From Seohaeicola sp024304985 (GTDB lineage Bacteria; Pseudomonadota; Alphaproteobacteria; Rhodobacterales; Rhodobacteraceae), in contig NZ_JARAMP010000008.1 in assembly GCF_028802875.1 (NCBI RefSeq), forward strand, positions 62,001 through 126,000: 64,000 nucleotides of DNA, written 5' to 3'. The notes under the pieces are model-generated. The model did not search any database, had not been told where the DNA came from, and was given only the letters and a program-made list of their open reading frames with translations. Below, piece by piece: positions 7,686 to 15,565 of the stretch. Each line of letters begins with the position of its first letter. Position 1 is the stretch's first letter. The position numbers were made by a program, and so were the translations under genes.

Positions 7686-8642
7686 TCACGCCGCTGTCAG
7701 GCTGTCCAGCGTGTCACGCGTGGCGCGCGGATAGGCCAGCGGACCGAAATCATCCAGGCTGCGGATATGCGGGAACAGCGACAGGAACAGCGCCAGCATG
7801 TTCGGCCCCATCCGCTGCTCGAGTCCCAGACCGGGATGGAAGCTTTCCATATCCATGCCCGACACCTTGATCGAGGCATGGCGGTCCAGACACAGGTTAT
7901 AGACGGTCACGGGGCGGGGCGGGGTGATGCGGATCGTGTTCATCCCGTCCTCGAAATCCGAGACCGGCGTGAAGACCTGGCCCGACCGTGCACCGGTCCC
8001 GTTCAACTCGCGCAGCGCCGCCGGGCGATGCAGCAGGCGGGCACCGGGGCCGGCCATCACATCGGCCATGGGGCGACCCATCCCGAACGTGTCGGCCATG
8101 ATCCGGGTCATCCGCGTCTGGTCGGGTGTTTCGACCGGGGCGTCGGGCAGGATCGTCATCGACCCGATCCACAGGACAGGGCAGGGCCCGAACTCGGCGG
8201 TTTCGATCTGCATGCCGGGCAGCAGATCCTCGATCGCGCAGAGGCCTTGGGTGGTTGCCATCAGCGTGCCGCGCGCGAAGGCCGAGAAGGCGGCTTCGAA
8301 CTGGGGCGTGGCCGGGGCAACGTGGCGGCTCGAGTCGATCTCGCCATTCGCGCCCAGGAACGTAACCTCGTAGCGGCGCATCACAGGCATTTTCTGCGAG
8401 CTCGCCGCAGCAGCAGGGGCTGCCGCCGGACGGATTGGCAGCGGTGCCTTGCGCGCCATCGCAGGGGTGCCTGTCAGGCGCGGTGTTTCGCAATGGGGTT
8501 TTTGTGTGACCGTGTCACGGGCCAGAAATCCGGGCTTGGCATCAAGCGGGCGGCGCGTGGACAGCGCTCCGTGGGCCAGGCTGATTCCGGACGACGTCTT
8601 CGTGACTGCCAGATGTCTGGCAGGGGGGGTATCAAATGCCAT
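7686..8642 (-). CDS. Hint-domain (Hedgehog/intein-type) protein with altered active site
   Basis: The 318-residue protein has a long low-complexity N-terminus rich in Ala/Pro. A Hint_2-type module follows from about residue 118: AFARGTLMATTQGLCAIEDLLPGMQIET, then a strand-rich region ending VYNLCLDRHASIKVSGMDMESFHPG. Hint domains normally begin with a catalytic Cys or Ser (CFxxGTxIxT) that drives self-splicing or cleavage. Here the equivalent position is Ala121, so autoprocessing by that route is unlikely. Hint_2 proteins are abundant in Rhodobacteraceae, often on secreted proteins, but no signal peptide is evident. I chose the ATG at 8642; a GTG at 8654 is possible. Function unknown. Confidence 0.75.
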   Translation of the reverse strand: MAFDTPPARHLAVTKTSSGISLAHGALSTRRPLDAKPGFLARDTVTQKPHCETPRLTGTPAMARKAPLPIRPAAAPAAAASSQKMPVMRRYEVTFLGANGEIDSSRHVAPATPQFEAAFSAFARGTLMATTQGLCAIEDLLPGMQIETAEFGPCPVLWIGSMTILPDAPVETPDQTRMTRIMADTFGMGRPMADVMAGPGARLLHRPAALRELNGTGARSGQVFTPVSDFEDGMNTIRITPPRPVTVYNLCLDRHASIKVSGMDMESFHPGLGLEQRMGPNMLALFLSLFPHIRSLDDFGPLAYPRATRDTLDSLTAA

Positions 8643-8654
8643 GCGTTTCACCAC

Positions 8655-8911
8655 TTCTTGGCGTCGCAGTCGTGTCGGCCCCCACCGACAACACCGAAAG
8701 GACTTTGGTTTCAGGTCGTTTTCAGTGGGATCAATTGACCCATTCCTGCCTTCTTTGTCAAAAATTCAGGACAATCTGTGGCACGGCCAATTCAATGATC
8801 TGTTTGACGGGGGCTTTGTTTCACCAGCTGGAACAAAGCTGCCACAATTTGATTCGACCTGCGACTGTGGGGGCGGAATCCGGGTTTTCGTGGATCGGGA
8901 GGGCCGGACAT
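8655..8911. other. Less GC-rich gap upstream of the Hint gene
   Basis: These 257 bases are visibly richer in A and T than the flanking genes and contain no credible gene. They hold an inverted repeat at 8813-8839 and an imperfect palindrome GGATCAATTGACCC near 8729. A TTGACA on the reverse strand near 8756-8761 could be a -35 element for the Hint gene, but its -10 is weak. Confidence 0.4.
8813..8839. promoter_or_regulatory. Inverted repeat, candidate operator
   Basis: GCTTTGTT at 8813-8820 and AACAAAGC at 8832-8839 are perfect 8-base inverted arms around an 11-base spacer. This is a spacing expected of a dimeric repressor site. The element lies about 170 bases upstream of the Hint gene start. 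There is no T-run, so a terminator is unlikely. Confidence 0.4.
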
Positions 8912-8940
8912 GAAAAAGCCGCCCTTTGTCGGGGCGGCTT
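8912..8940 (-). terminator. Intrinsic terminator of the 49-residue gene
   Basis: AAGCCGCCC (8916-8924) and GGGCGGCTT (8932-8940) form a perfect 9-base stem. On the reverse strand it is followed by a run of T. It lies 28 bases after the stop of the small gene at 8968-9117. Confidence 0.85.
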
Positions 8941-8967
8941 TGATGCGTCCGGGCCTTGAAGGGAGCG

Positions 8968-9117
8968 TCAGGCCTGGCGGGCAATCTTGAAAAGGGGGCG
9001 GCGCTTGGCGATTATCGCGGCGCGGGCGGTGCCGCGCTGCCAGGGGAGGGATGTCGTAGCCATCTCGGGGCTTTTGGCGGTGGCGATCACCGATTTCATC
9101 CAGCGTTTGGTTTTCAT
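8968..9117 (-). CDS. Small basic protein of 49 residues, unknown function
   Basis: The reverse-strand frame encodes a short, strongly basic peptide beginning MKTKRWMKSVIATAKSPEM and ending RRPLFKIARQA. Support for a real gene: a good AGGAG ribosome binding site 8 bases before the ATG, a dedicated intrinsic terminator downstream, and low AT-rich flanks on both sides. The MKTKRWMKSV start resembles small conserved Rhodobacterales proteins I recall, but I cannot name a family. There is no transmembrane segment. A 17-base palindrome lies 135 bases upstream and may be its operator. Role unknown; a nucleic-acid-binding or stress peptide is only a guess. Confidence 0.65.
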   Translation of the reverse strand: MKTKRWMKSVIATAKSPEMATTSLPWQRGTARAAIIAKRRPLFKIARQA

Positions 9118-9251
9118 CTATCTTGTCTCCTGCCGGTGTTCCGGTCGACTGCCTGCCTTGATGGAAACAATCTGCCGGATCAATGCGGCATTGTTTTGGC
9201 CGCGGCGGTGGATTCTGTTCCAGATGGCCAGAAAACCGGCCAGAAGCCGGA

Positions 9252-9268
9252 TGTCCCACGATGGGACA
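9252..9268. promoter_or_regulatory. 17-base palindrome TGTCCCACGATGGGACA, candidate operator
   Basis: Two perfect 7-base arms (TGTCCCA / TGGGACA) flank CGA, and an outer A/T pair extends each arm to 8 bases. The same 17-mer in inverse orientation occurs at 34783-34799. On the reverse strand both copies are preceded by GATTTTT. The site lies upstream of the 49-residue gene. The regulator is not recognised. Confidence 0.5.
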
Positions 9269-9392
9269 TTTAAAAATCAAACAAAATCATATACTTGCAA
9301 TCTAGCGGCAGCGTGCGCCGAGGCGAGGGTTCATTGACATTTGCACCGCCCGCGCGCGGATTTCAGGCGCATTCGCCCCATTCCTGCCCGGA

Positions 9393-10148
9393 TCAGAGCC
9401 GGATCGCCGAGATGAGCCGCCCGTAATCCGCCTCGCCCGCGTGAGTCGTCCGGCGGTACGAGAAGAAGCGTTCCGGCTCGGAATAGGTGCAATGCCGTGT
9501 CCATTCCGCATGCCCCACACCCGCCCCGCGCAGGCGGTGCAGCCCGTAGGCGGGCAGGTCGAACATCATCCGGTCACCCGACCCTTGGGCAAAGAAGCGG
9601 GCGTTGTCCGGGTCTTCAGCCATGAAGTCATCGAAAAACTCGGGTCCTACCTCATAGGCGCTTTGGCTGATTGAGGGGCCGATCACGGCATGGATATGCG
9701 CCCGGTCCGCGCCAAGGCCCTCCATCGCATCAAGGGTCGCTTCAAGCACGCCGTCAAGCGCGCCGCGCCATCCGGCATGGGCAGCCCCGATCACGCCGGC
9801 ATGGGTATCGGCAAAGAGGACAGGCTGACAATCCGCGGTGAGGATCGCCAGCGCCACGCCGGGCGTGGCGGTCACGATCCCGTCGGCACGGGGTTTGTCG
9901 GACAAGGGGCCGGTCACATGCACCACATCCGCCGAATGGACCTGATGCACCGTGACCAGATGATCGGGGGCAAGATCCATCGCCTGCGCCACGCGGGCGC
10001 GGTTGATCGCCACGATTTCCGCCTGATCCGAAGAACCGGGGCCGCAGTTCAAGCCCTGAAACACCCCCGAAGAGGCACCGCCACGCCGGGTGAAGAACCC
10101 GTGACGGAGCGGCATCAACGCCTCTGATGTCAGTATTTCCAAAGTCAT
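9393..10148 (-). CDS. pgeF: Peptidoglycan editing factor, multicopper-oxidase-fold YfiH family
   Basis: The 251-residue protein belongs to the YfiH/PgeF (DUF152) family. Members hydrolyse wrongly incorporated amino acids from peptidoglycan precursors and show laccase-like activity in vitro. Conserved elements: GFFTRRGGASSG.F.GLNCG, HQVHSADV, ILTADCQPVLF, GAAHAGWRGA, IGPSISQSAYEVG, and CTYSEPERFFSYRR. The His/Cys residues in these blocks form the zinc site. I chose the ATG at 10148, which falls 7 bases after the stop of the upstream methyltransferase gene. It is the last gene of the lgt / midA-like / pgeF operon, an envelope-linked set common in Alphaproteobacteria. Confidence 0.9.
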   Translation of the reverse strand: MTLEILTSEALMPLRHGFFTRRGGASSGVFQGLNCGPGSSDQAEIVAINRARVAQAMDLAPDHLVTVHQVHSADVVHVTGPLSDKPRADGIVTATPGVALAILTADCQPVLFADTHAGVIGAAHAGWRGALDGVLEATLDAMEGLGADRAHIHAVIGPSISQSAYEVGPEFFDDFMAEDPDNARFFAQGSGDRMMFDLPAYGLHRLRGAGVGHAEWTRHCTYSEPERFFSYRRTTHAGEADYGRLISAIRL

Positions 10149-10155
10149 TTCGGCG

Positions 10156-11250
10156 TCAGGCTTCCAGTCCGGGGGGCGGGGCGGCATTCTGTGGATAGAG
10201 CGCCACCACCTTGAAGAGCGTCCCCATTTCCTGTGGATGCGTCAAGCGCCGATGTGCGGCAATATGATCCTCGAGCCCGGAACCGGTCAGATGGGCGGCC
10301 AAAGTTTGGGCACGGGCGGTGATCCCCAAGCGTTCCAGAAACACACCCTGCGTGGTCAGGCGGCTATGGGCGCAGGGAAGGGAACAGACGAGCGCCTCGA
10401 AATCCACATGGGCAGTCAGATCAACCTCGCCGGGCCTGTCGAGTGGCGAGGCATAGGCCTGCCGCCCCATGGCTTGCAACGTGTCGCCCAGCGAGCGCCA
10501 GTCGCCATAGTCCAGGATCAGGGCCGCGCCACCGTGATCCGCGATACGATGGCCGATCTGGCCCGCGATGAGCGGGGCGGTAGCGCAGATCTCGACCACG
10601 TCACCCGGTCGGGTATCGGCAAGCCTTGCGTCAAGTGCCGGGTTGGCCGGGGCCGGGACAAGCCCGATGGTCAGCTTGCCTGCGGCGGTGCCTACGACCA
10701 TTTCCGCGAAACCATCCTCTGTGCGCTGAAACTGGCGGATCGGCAGGGCATCGAAGAATTCGTTCGCCACCAGATAAAGCGGCCTTTGCGGCAGGTCATC
10801 CGGGCTGTCATGCCATGTGATCCGCGCGGCGGGCCAGACAGAGGCCAGCGTTGCGGCCTGCACCGCGCGCAGGCGGGCAGAGGCCTCGACCAGATGGACA
10901 TGCGCGGCGGCATGAAAGCCCGGCACCTTGGCGGTGACCCGCAGGATGTCGGCCATCAGCGTGCCGCGACCGGGACCGAGTTCAGCCAGCGTGAAAGGTG
11001 CGGGCTGTCCCTGATCCAGCCAGACTTGCGCCAGACACAGGCCCAGCATCTCGCCGAACATCTGGCTGATCTCGGGCGCGGTGATGAAATCGCCCGCCGC
11101 CCCGAAAGGATCGCGGGTGGTGTAATAGCCATGGGTCGGGTGTAGCAGACAGTGCGCCATGTAATCGGCGACGGTCAGCGGACCCTCGGTCCTGATCCGG
11201 TCGAGAAGGATGCGTTCTAGCGCGTTCATGTCACGCGGCTGGTCGATCAT
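10156..11250 (-). CDS. SAM-dependent methyltransferase, NDUFAF7/MidA family
   Basis: The 364-residue protein belongs to the family containing human NDUFAF7, which methylates an arginine of complex I subunit NDUFS2. Visible features: TVADYMAHCLLHPTHGYYTTRDPFGAAGDFITAPEISQMFGEM at the N-terminus, SAM motif I AELGPGRGTLMADILR, LVANEFFDALPIRQF, and LILDYGD. The start at 11250 (MIDQPRDMNALER) overlaps the lgt stop as ATGA, implying translational coupling; an ATG at 11229 is the alternative. A role in complex I assembly is inferred from the family. Its place between lgt and pgeF is conserved in this bacterial class. Confidence 0.88.
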   Translation of the reverse strand: MIDQPRDMNALERILLDRIRTEGPLTVADYMAHCLLHPTHGYYTTRDPFGAAGDFITAPEISQMFGEMLGLCLAQVWLDQGQPAPFTLAELGPGRGTLMADILRVTAKVPGFHAAAHVHLVEASARLRAVQAATLASVWPAARITWHDSPDDLPQRPLYLVANEFFDALPIRQFQRTEDGFAEMVVGTAAGKLTIGLVPAPANPALDARLADTRPGDVVEICATAPLIAGQIGHRIADHGGAALILDYGDWRSLGDTLQAMGRQAYASPLDRPGEVDLTAHVDFEALVCSLPCAHSRLTTQGVFLERLGITARAQTLAAHLTGSGLEDHIAAHRRLTHPQEMGTLFKVVALYPQNAAPPPGLEA

Positions 11251-12149
11251 GCCGGCATACTTTGCGCGCGGCGGCGGGCATAGAGGATCAACGCCACGCC
11301 TGCCGCCAGCATCGGCAGCGACAGAAGCTGCCCCATGGTGATGCCGACGCTGTCGCCCAGGCGGATCACATGGCCCAGCGGATTGTCCGGCGTGATGAAT
11401 TGCGCGTCCGCTTGACGGAAATATTCGACGACAAAGCGCGCGGCCCCGTAGCCTGCGAGGAAGACTCCGGTGATCTGACCCGGCACCTTGAGCGCGTCGC
11501 GCCGGAAGGCGAGCCAGAGCATGACACCCAGCAGGAGCGCGCCTTCCAGCCCTGCCTGATAGAGTTGCGAGGGATGGCGGGCGCATAACCCGACCACGCC
11601 CGCGCAATCCTGTGCGGCGGCCCCCGGAAAGACCACGCCCCAGGGCAGATCGGTGGGGCGGCCCCAGAGTTCGGCATTGATGAAATTCGCGATCCGCCCC
11701 AGCATCAGCCCCACGGGCACGCCCAGCGCGATGGCATCGGCGGCGGCAAGGCGGGGGATCCTGTGCCGCCATGTGAAGATCCACGCCGCGACGACGACAC
11801 CCAGAAAGCCGCCGTGAAAGGCCATGCCGCCCTGCCAGACCATCGGGATCTGCGCCGGATTGGCCAGATAATAGGCGGGCTGGTAGAACAGCACGAAGCC
11901 CAGCCGCCCGCCGGCGATGATGCCGATGATGATCCATGTCAGCAGATCCTCGATCTGGGCGGCTGTCATCGGGGGCACGTTGCCGCGCCAGAGGGCGGGG
12001 CGGCGGATGGCGGCCAGGCTGATCCGCCAGGCGATGACGATGCCCGCGATATAGGCCAGCGCATACCAGCGCAGCGCCACTTCGAACCCGAAGAGGGTGA
12101 TCGAGAAAATCTCGGGCGAAAGGTCGGGGAACTGGATCATGGCGCGCAT
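11247..12149 (-). CDS. lgt: Prolipoprotein diacylglyceryl transferase
   Basis: Lgt transfers a diacylglyceryl group from phosphatidylglycerol to the lipobox Cys of lipoprotein precursors in the inner membrane. The 300-residue protein has about seven hydrophobic spans and the signature GRIANFINAELWGRPTDLPWG, which contains the essential Arg/Asn/Glu. MAFHGGFLGVV and HPSQLYQAGLEG are also present. It is the first gene of a three-gene operon and its stop overlaps the next start by 4 bases. It is divergent from ubiK. Lipobox proteins such as the M48 protease at 32691 are likely substrates. Confidence 0.95.
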   Translation of the reverse strand: MRAMIQFPDLSPEIFSITLFGFEVALRWYALAYIAGIVIAWRISLAAIRRPALWRGNVPPMTAAQIEDLLTWIIIGIIAGGRLGFVLFYQPAYYLANPAQIPMVWQGGMAFHGGFLGVVVAAWIFTWRHRIPRLAAADAIALGVPVGLMLGRIANFINAELWGRPTDLPWGVVFPGAAAQDCAGVVGLCARHPSQLYQAGLEGALLLGVMLWLAFRRDALKVPGQITGVFLAGYGAARFVVEYFRQADAQFITPDNPLGHVIRLGDSVGITMGQLLSLPMLAAGVALILYARRRAQSMPA

Positions 12150-12247
12150 CTGCGTCTGTCTGCCTCTGGGGTCGGGGGGAAGTCAACCTTGTGGGCAGCC
12201 CCGTTGCGGCCCATATAGGCAGGTAAAGGTAACGCTGGAGAGCCGCA

Positions 12248-12493
12248 ATGCAGACGCGCAACAAAATTCTGGACGACATCTCGCAACTGATGACCAACGC
12301 GATGGGCGTGGCGCAGGGGGCCAAGGACGAGGCTGAAACGGCGATGAAGTCGATGATCGACCGCTGGCTGGCGGATCGCGATTTCGTGACCCGCGAGGAG
12401 TTCGACGCCGTGCGCGCCATGGCGCAGAAGGCGCGCGAGGAGAATGCGGCGCTGAAGGCGCGGCTGGATGCGCTGGAGGGCAAGGGCAAGTAA
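12248..12493 (+). CDS. ubiK: Ubiquinone biosynthesis accessory factor UbiK (BMFP domain)
   Basis: The 81-residue protein (MQTRNKILDDISQLMTNAMGVAQGAKDEAETAMKSMIDRWLADRDFVTREEFDAVRAMAQKAREENAALKARLDALE) has the UbiK/YqiC layout. An amphipathic N-terminal helix that binds membranes is followed by a C-terminal trimeric coiled coil with the conserved VxREEFD and LxARLxxLE. UbiK helps the UbiJ-centred ubiquinone complex under aerobic conditions. It sits 98 bases from the divergent lgt and ends in a strong terminator. Confidence 0.88.
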   Translation: MQTRNKILDDISQLMTNAMGVAQGAKDEAETAMKSMIDRWLADRDFVTREEFDAVRAMAQKAREENAALKARLDALEGKGK

Positions 12494-12521
12494 GCCCTTT
12501 CCGGATCGATTGAGACATGCG

Positions 12522-12557
12522 GCGCGCGCGCCCCGGTTGCGGGGTTGCGCGCGTTTT
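12522..12557 (+). terminator. Intrinsic terminator of ubiK
   Basis: GCGCGCGCCCCG and CGGGGTTGCGCGCG form a long GC stem with a GTTG loop, followed by TTTTT. It lies about 30 bases after the ubiK stop. Confidence 0.85.
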
Positions 12558-12589
12558 TCATGGCGCGGTATGCGGGGCTGCTGTCGTCA

Positions 12590-12614
12590 TGGATATTTGG
12601 GGCAAGAAGAAGCA
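12590..12614 (+). repeat. Dispersed repeat, consensus ATATTTGRGGCAAGAAGAA, copy 1
   Basis: Relatives occur at 32261-32283, 46991-47013 and 63618-63640. All four lie in short intergenic gaps. Here it follows the ubiK terminator and precedes the YbjN gene. A TTGATCAGGATCAT at 12636-12649 just beyond it is one base off an FNR-type site, but lies about 180 bases before the next gene, so it is not called. Confidence 0.75.
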
Positions 12615-12831
12615 GCCGACACCAGTGCCTGTGGATTGATCAGGATCATGCGGATTTGGTGGAGTCATCCACAACTTGTTGCGGTTATCCCCAAGAAATC
12701 ACTTTACAGGGGCAGGGGTGTTGGACCACCATATCTTGTAGGGGCGCGGGGAATGGCCTCCGTCCTTTGAGCAGGCACCTAGCGGTTGAGGCGGTATAAC
12801 GCCCCCACGCTACAGGCAGAGAGGTGGCGCC

Positions 12832-13332
12832 ATGGCACTATCCGAGCATTTCCTTGAGGACGATATCCACCCCATTGATATCGTCGAGAATATCGCGGCC
12901 TATCACGACTGGGATTTCGACCGGATCGGTCAGGACCAGATCGCCATGGCGGTCGAGGGGCAGTGGCGGACCTATTCGATCACACTGGCCTGGTCGAGCT
13001 ATGACGAGACCCTGCGCCTGATCTGCACCTTCGAGATGGAACCGCCTGCCGCGCGTTTGCCGCATCTGTATGAGACGCTGAACGCGGTCAATGATCAGTG
13101 CTGGGCGGGGGCGTTCACCTTCTGGGCCGCGCAGAAGCTGATGGTCTGGCGCTATGGTCTGGTGCTGTCGGGCGAGCAGGTGGCGAGCCCCGAACAGATC
13201 GACACGCTGATCAATGCCGCCGTGATGAGCGCGGAACGCTATTACCCGGCCTTCCAGCTGGTCGTCTGGGGCGAGCGGTCCCCGGCCGATGCGATCCAGG
13301 TCGCCATTGCAGAGGCCTACGGGCGCGCGTAA
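12832..13332 (+). CDS. YbjN domain-containing protein
   Basis: The 166-residue soluble protein matches the YbjN family (fold resembling type III secretion chaperones). Conserved stretches include HPIDIVENIAAYHDWDFDRIGQDQIAMAVEG, RLICTFEMEPP, and YETLNAVNDQCWAGAFTFWAAQKLMVWRYGL. Family members affect motility, stress tolerance and exopolysaccharide in enterobacteria, but the mechanism is unknown. The start ATG follows a GAGAGGTGGCGCC ribosome binding region. It leads a plus-strand run with proC, the tRNA-binding protein and a dehydrogenase, with only 39 bases before proC. Confidence 0.85.
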   Translation: MALSEHFLEDDIHPIDIVENIAAYHDWDFDRIGQDQIAMAVEGQWRTYSITLAWSSYDETLRLICTFEMEPPAARLPHLYETLNAVNDQCWAGAFTFWAAQKLMVWRYGLVLSGEQVASPEQIDTLINAAVMSAERYYPAFQLVVWGERSPADAIQVAIAEAYGRA

Positions 13333-13371
13333 CACTGCCCCCCGACGCGAAACAGCCGAGGGGGGACTTCC

Positions 13372-14187
13372 ATGGATATGCAAGAGCTTGGCCGCAGGGG
13401 GCTGGTCCTTCTGGGCTGCGGCAAGATGGGATCGGCCATGCTGGCGGGCTGGCTAGCGCGGGGGCTGTCGCCCAAGGGCGTCTGGGTGATCGACCCCCAC
13501 CCGTCGGACTGGCTGCGCGGCACCGGCGTGCAGATCAACGCGGACCTTCCCCCACATCCGGCCATCGTGATCGTTGCGGTCAAGCCGCAGATGATGGGTG
13601 CGGCGCTGCCCACGCTGGCCGCGATGGGAAATGGCGCGACACTGTTCATCTCTGTGGCGGCAGGCACGCCGATTGCCCGCTTCGAGGAGGTCTTGGGCGC
13701 GCAAACGCCCATCGTACGGGCCATGCCGAACACGCCCGCCGCCGTGGGGCGCGGGATCAGCGCGATCGTGGGCAACGCCCATGCCGGCACGTCTGGGCTG
13801 GAGGCCGCGGAATCGCTGCTATCCGCCGTGGGACAGGTGGTGCGTCTGGAGAACGAGGGGCAGATGGATGCGGTCACCGGCCTGTCAGGCTCGGGCCCCG
13901 CTTATGTGTTTCACTTGATCGAGACCATGGCGGCGGCGGGAGAGGCGCAGGGACTGGCCCCTGATCTGGCCCTGCAACTGGCGCGGGCGACCGTGGCCGG
14001 GGCAGGTGCGCTGGCCGAAGGCACGGACGAGACACCCGCGCAGTTGCGCATCAATGTGACCAGCCCCAATGGCACCACGCAGGCCGCCTTGAATGTGCTG
14101 ATGGACCCGGAAAGCGGGTTTCCCGCGCTTCTGGACCGTGCCATCAAGGCCGCCACTGAAAGGTCCAAGGAGCTGTCCCGTGGCTGA
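13372..14187 (+). CDS. proC: Pyrroline-5-carboxylate reductase
   Basis: ProC performs the last step of proline synthesis, reducing P5C with NAD(P)H. The 271-residue protein shows the Rossmann start LVLLGCGKMGSAMLAGWLARG, the VAVKPQMM strand, VRAMPNTPAAVG, and the signature GLSGSGPAYVFHLIETMAAAGEAQGL. The C-terminal LRINVTSPNGTTQAALNVL dimer segment is complete. The stop overlaps the next start (GTGGCTGA), so translation is probably coupled to the tRNA-binding protein downstream. Confidence 0.96.
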   Translation: MDMQELGRRGLVLLGCGKMGSAMLAGWLARGLSPKGVWVIDPHPSDWLRGTGVQINADLPPHPAIVIVAVKPQMMGAALPTLAAMGNGATLFISVAAGTPIARFEEVLGAQTPIVRAMPNTPAAVGRGISAIVGNAHAGTSGLEAAESLLSAVGQVVRLENEGQMDAVTGLSGSGPAYVFHLIETMAAAGEAQGLAPDLALQLARATVAGAGALAEGTDETPAQLRINVTSPNGTTQAALNVLMDPESGFPALLDRAIKAATERSKELSRG

Positions 14188-14518
14188 GATCACCTTTGAT
14201 GATTTCCTGAAAGTCGACATTCGCGTAGGGCGCGTGACCCGTGCGGAGCCCTTCCCAGAGGCGCGCAAGCCCGCGATCAAGCTCTGGGTCGACTTCGGGC
14301 CGGAGATCGGGGAAAAGAAGACCTCGGCCCAGATCACCGCCCATTATGCGCCCGAGACGTTGATCGGGAAACAGGTGATGGCGGTCGTGAATTTCCCGCC
14401 CCGGCAGATCGGCCCGTTCATGTCCGAAGTGCTGGTGCTGGGGGTGTCGGATGCGACGGGCGGGATCGTCCTGCTGTCGCCCGATCTGGATGTGCCGCTT
14501 GGTGGAAGGATGCATTGA
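14180..14518 (+). CDS. tRNA-binding (CsaA-like) OB-fold protein
   Basis: The 112-residue product is a stand-alone EMAP-II/CsaA-type tRNA-binding domain: FDDFLKVDIRVGRVTRAEPFPEARKPAIKLWVDFG, the TSAQITAHY strand, GKQVMAVVNFPPRQIGPFMSEVLVLGV, and the C-terminal VPLGGRMH. Such proteins bind tRNA or act as export-related chaperones. The start is a GTG at 14180 whose codons overlap the proC stop by 8 bases; the first ATG-type alternatives would delete the conserved DIRVGRV region. Its last base is shared with the start of the dehydrogenase gene, so the three genes form a tightly coupled operon. Confidence 0.88.
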   Translation: MAEITFDDFLKVDIRVGRVTRAEPFPEARKPAIKLWVDFGPEIGEKKTSAQITAHYAPETLIGKQVMAVVNFPPRQIGPFMSEVLVLGVSDATGGIVLLSPDLDVPLGGRMH

Positions 14519-15471
14519 TGCCCAAGGTTCTGATCAGCCGTCGTTTGCCGGATTCCGTGCTGGAGGCAGCAAATGCCATGTTCGACGTGGAATTGCGCGA
14601 CAAGACCACGCCCATGACTCCTGCCGAAATGCGCTCGGGCCTTGCGGTCTATGATGCGATCATGCCCTCGCTGGGCGACAAGTTCTCGGCCGAGATATTT
14701 GCGGAATTCGGGCGTCCGCGCTGCAAGATGCTGGCGAATTTCGGGGTCGGGATCAACCATATCGACGTGGAGGCCGCGCGCGCCCATGGCGTGAAGGTCA
14801 CCAATACCCCCGGTGCCGTGACCGATGCGACCGCCGATACCGCGATGACCCTGATCCTGATGAGCGCGCGGCGCGCGGCGGAAGGAGAACGGCTGGTCCG
14901 TTCCGGCGCGTGGGAAGGCTGGCATCCGACACAGATGCTGGGCCTGCACGTGACGGGCAAGACCGTGGGCATCGTCGGCATGGGCCGGATCGGTCAGGCC
15001 ATCGCGCGGCGCTGTCATTTCGGGTTCGGAATGGAGGTGCTGTTCTACAACCGCTCGCCCAAATCGGTGGAGTTTCCTGCGCGGCAGGTGGACAGCCTGA
15101 CCGACATGGCGGGGCAGGTGGATATCCTTGTGGTGGCCACGCCGGGCGGGGCCGAGACCCATCATCTGATCGGGGCAGAGGTTCTGGCCGCGATGCAGCC
15201 GCATGCCCATCTGGTCAATATCGCCCGCGGCGATGTGGTGGATGAGGCGGCACTGATCGCCGTGTTGCAGGCCGGACAGATCGGAGGCGCGGGACTGGAT
15301 GTCTATGAGTTCGAGCCCGCCGTGCCTGTGGCGCTGCGAAAGCTGGATAATGTGACGCTGCTGCCGCATCTGGGCACCTCGACGCTGGAAGTGCGCGAGG
15401 CGATGGGACGGATGGTGCTGGACAATCTGGCCGCGCATTTCGCGGGGACTCCGCCGCCCAATCTGCTCTGA
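14518..15471 (+). CDS. D-isomer-specific 2-hydroxyacid dehydrogenase (glyoxylate reductase-like)
   Basis: The 317-residue enzyme contains an NAD(P)-binding domain with GKTVGIVGMGRIGQAIARR and the family's catalytic triad: Arg in LVNIARGDVVDE-type context, Glu in the VYEFEP region, and His in LLPHLGTSTLEVREAM. The N-terminal segment LANFGVGINHIDVEAARAHGVKVTNTPGAVTDATADTAMTLIL is typical of glyoxylate/hydroxypyruvate reductases. The ATG shares one base with the preceding stop (TGATG). The exact substrate (glyoxylate, hydroxypyruvate or another 2-oxo acid) cannot be decided. Confidence 0.88.
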   Translation: MPKVLISRRLPDSVLEAANAMFDVELRDKTTPMTPAEMRSGLAVYDAIMPSLGDKFSAEIFAEFGRPRCKMLANFGVGINHIDVEAARAHGVKVTNTPGAVTDATADTAMTLILMSARRAAEGERLVRSGAWEGWHPTQMLGLHVTGKTVGIVGMGRIGQAIARRCHFGFGMEVLFYNRSPKSVEFPARQVDSLTDMAGQVDILVVATPGGAETHHLIGAEVLAAMQPHAHLVNIARGDVVDEAALIAVLQAGQIGGAGLDVYEFEPAVPVALRKLDNVTLLPHLGTSTLEVREAMGRMVLDNLAAHFAGTPPPNLL

Positions 15472-15565
15472 CGCAGGGGAAGGCAGCAGGGCATGCGGGG
15501 CATGCCCTCTTGACCTTGGCGGTGCCTTGGGATGATCTGGGGCACCATCAGGGAAGGGGCGCGCC

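Noticed and set aside
10156..12561. An 801-codon reverse-strand frame covering lgt and the methyltransferase.
   Set aside because: Only its last 364 codons encode the NDUFAF7/MidA-type methyltransferase. The front part overlaps lgt and ubiK in another frame and has no protein-like features.
12636..12649. TTGATCAGGATCAT, one base from the FNR consensus.
   Set aside because: It lies about 180 bases before the YbjN gene, too far for ordinary FNR activation, and that gene has no anaerobic link. A chance match is likely.
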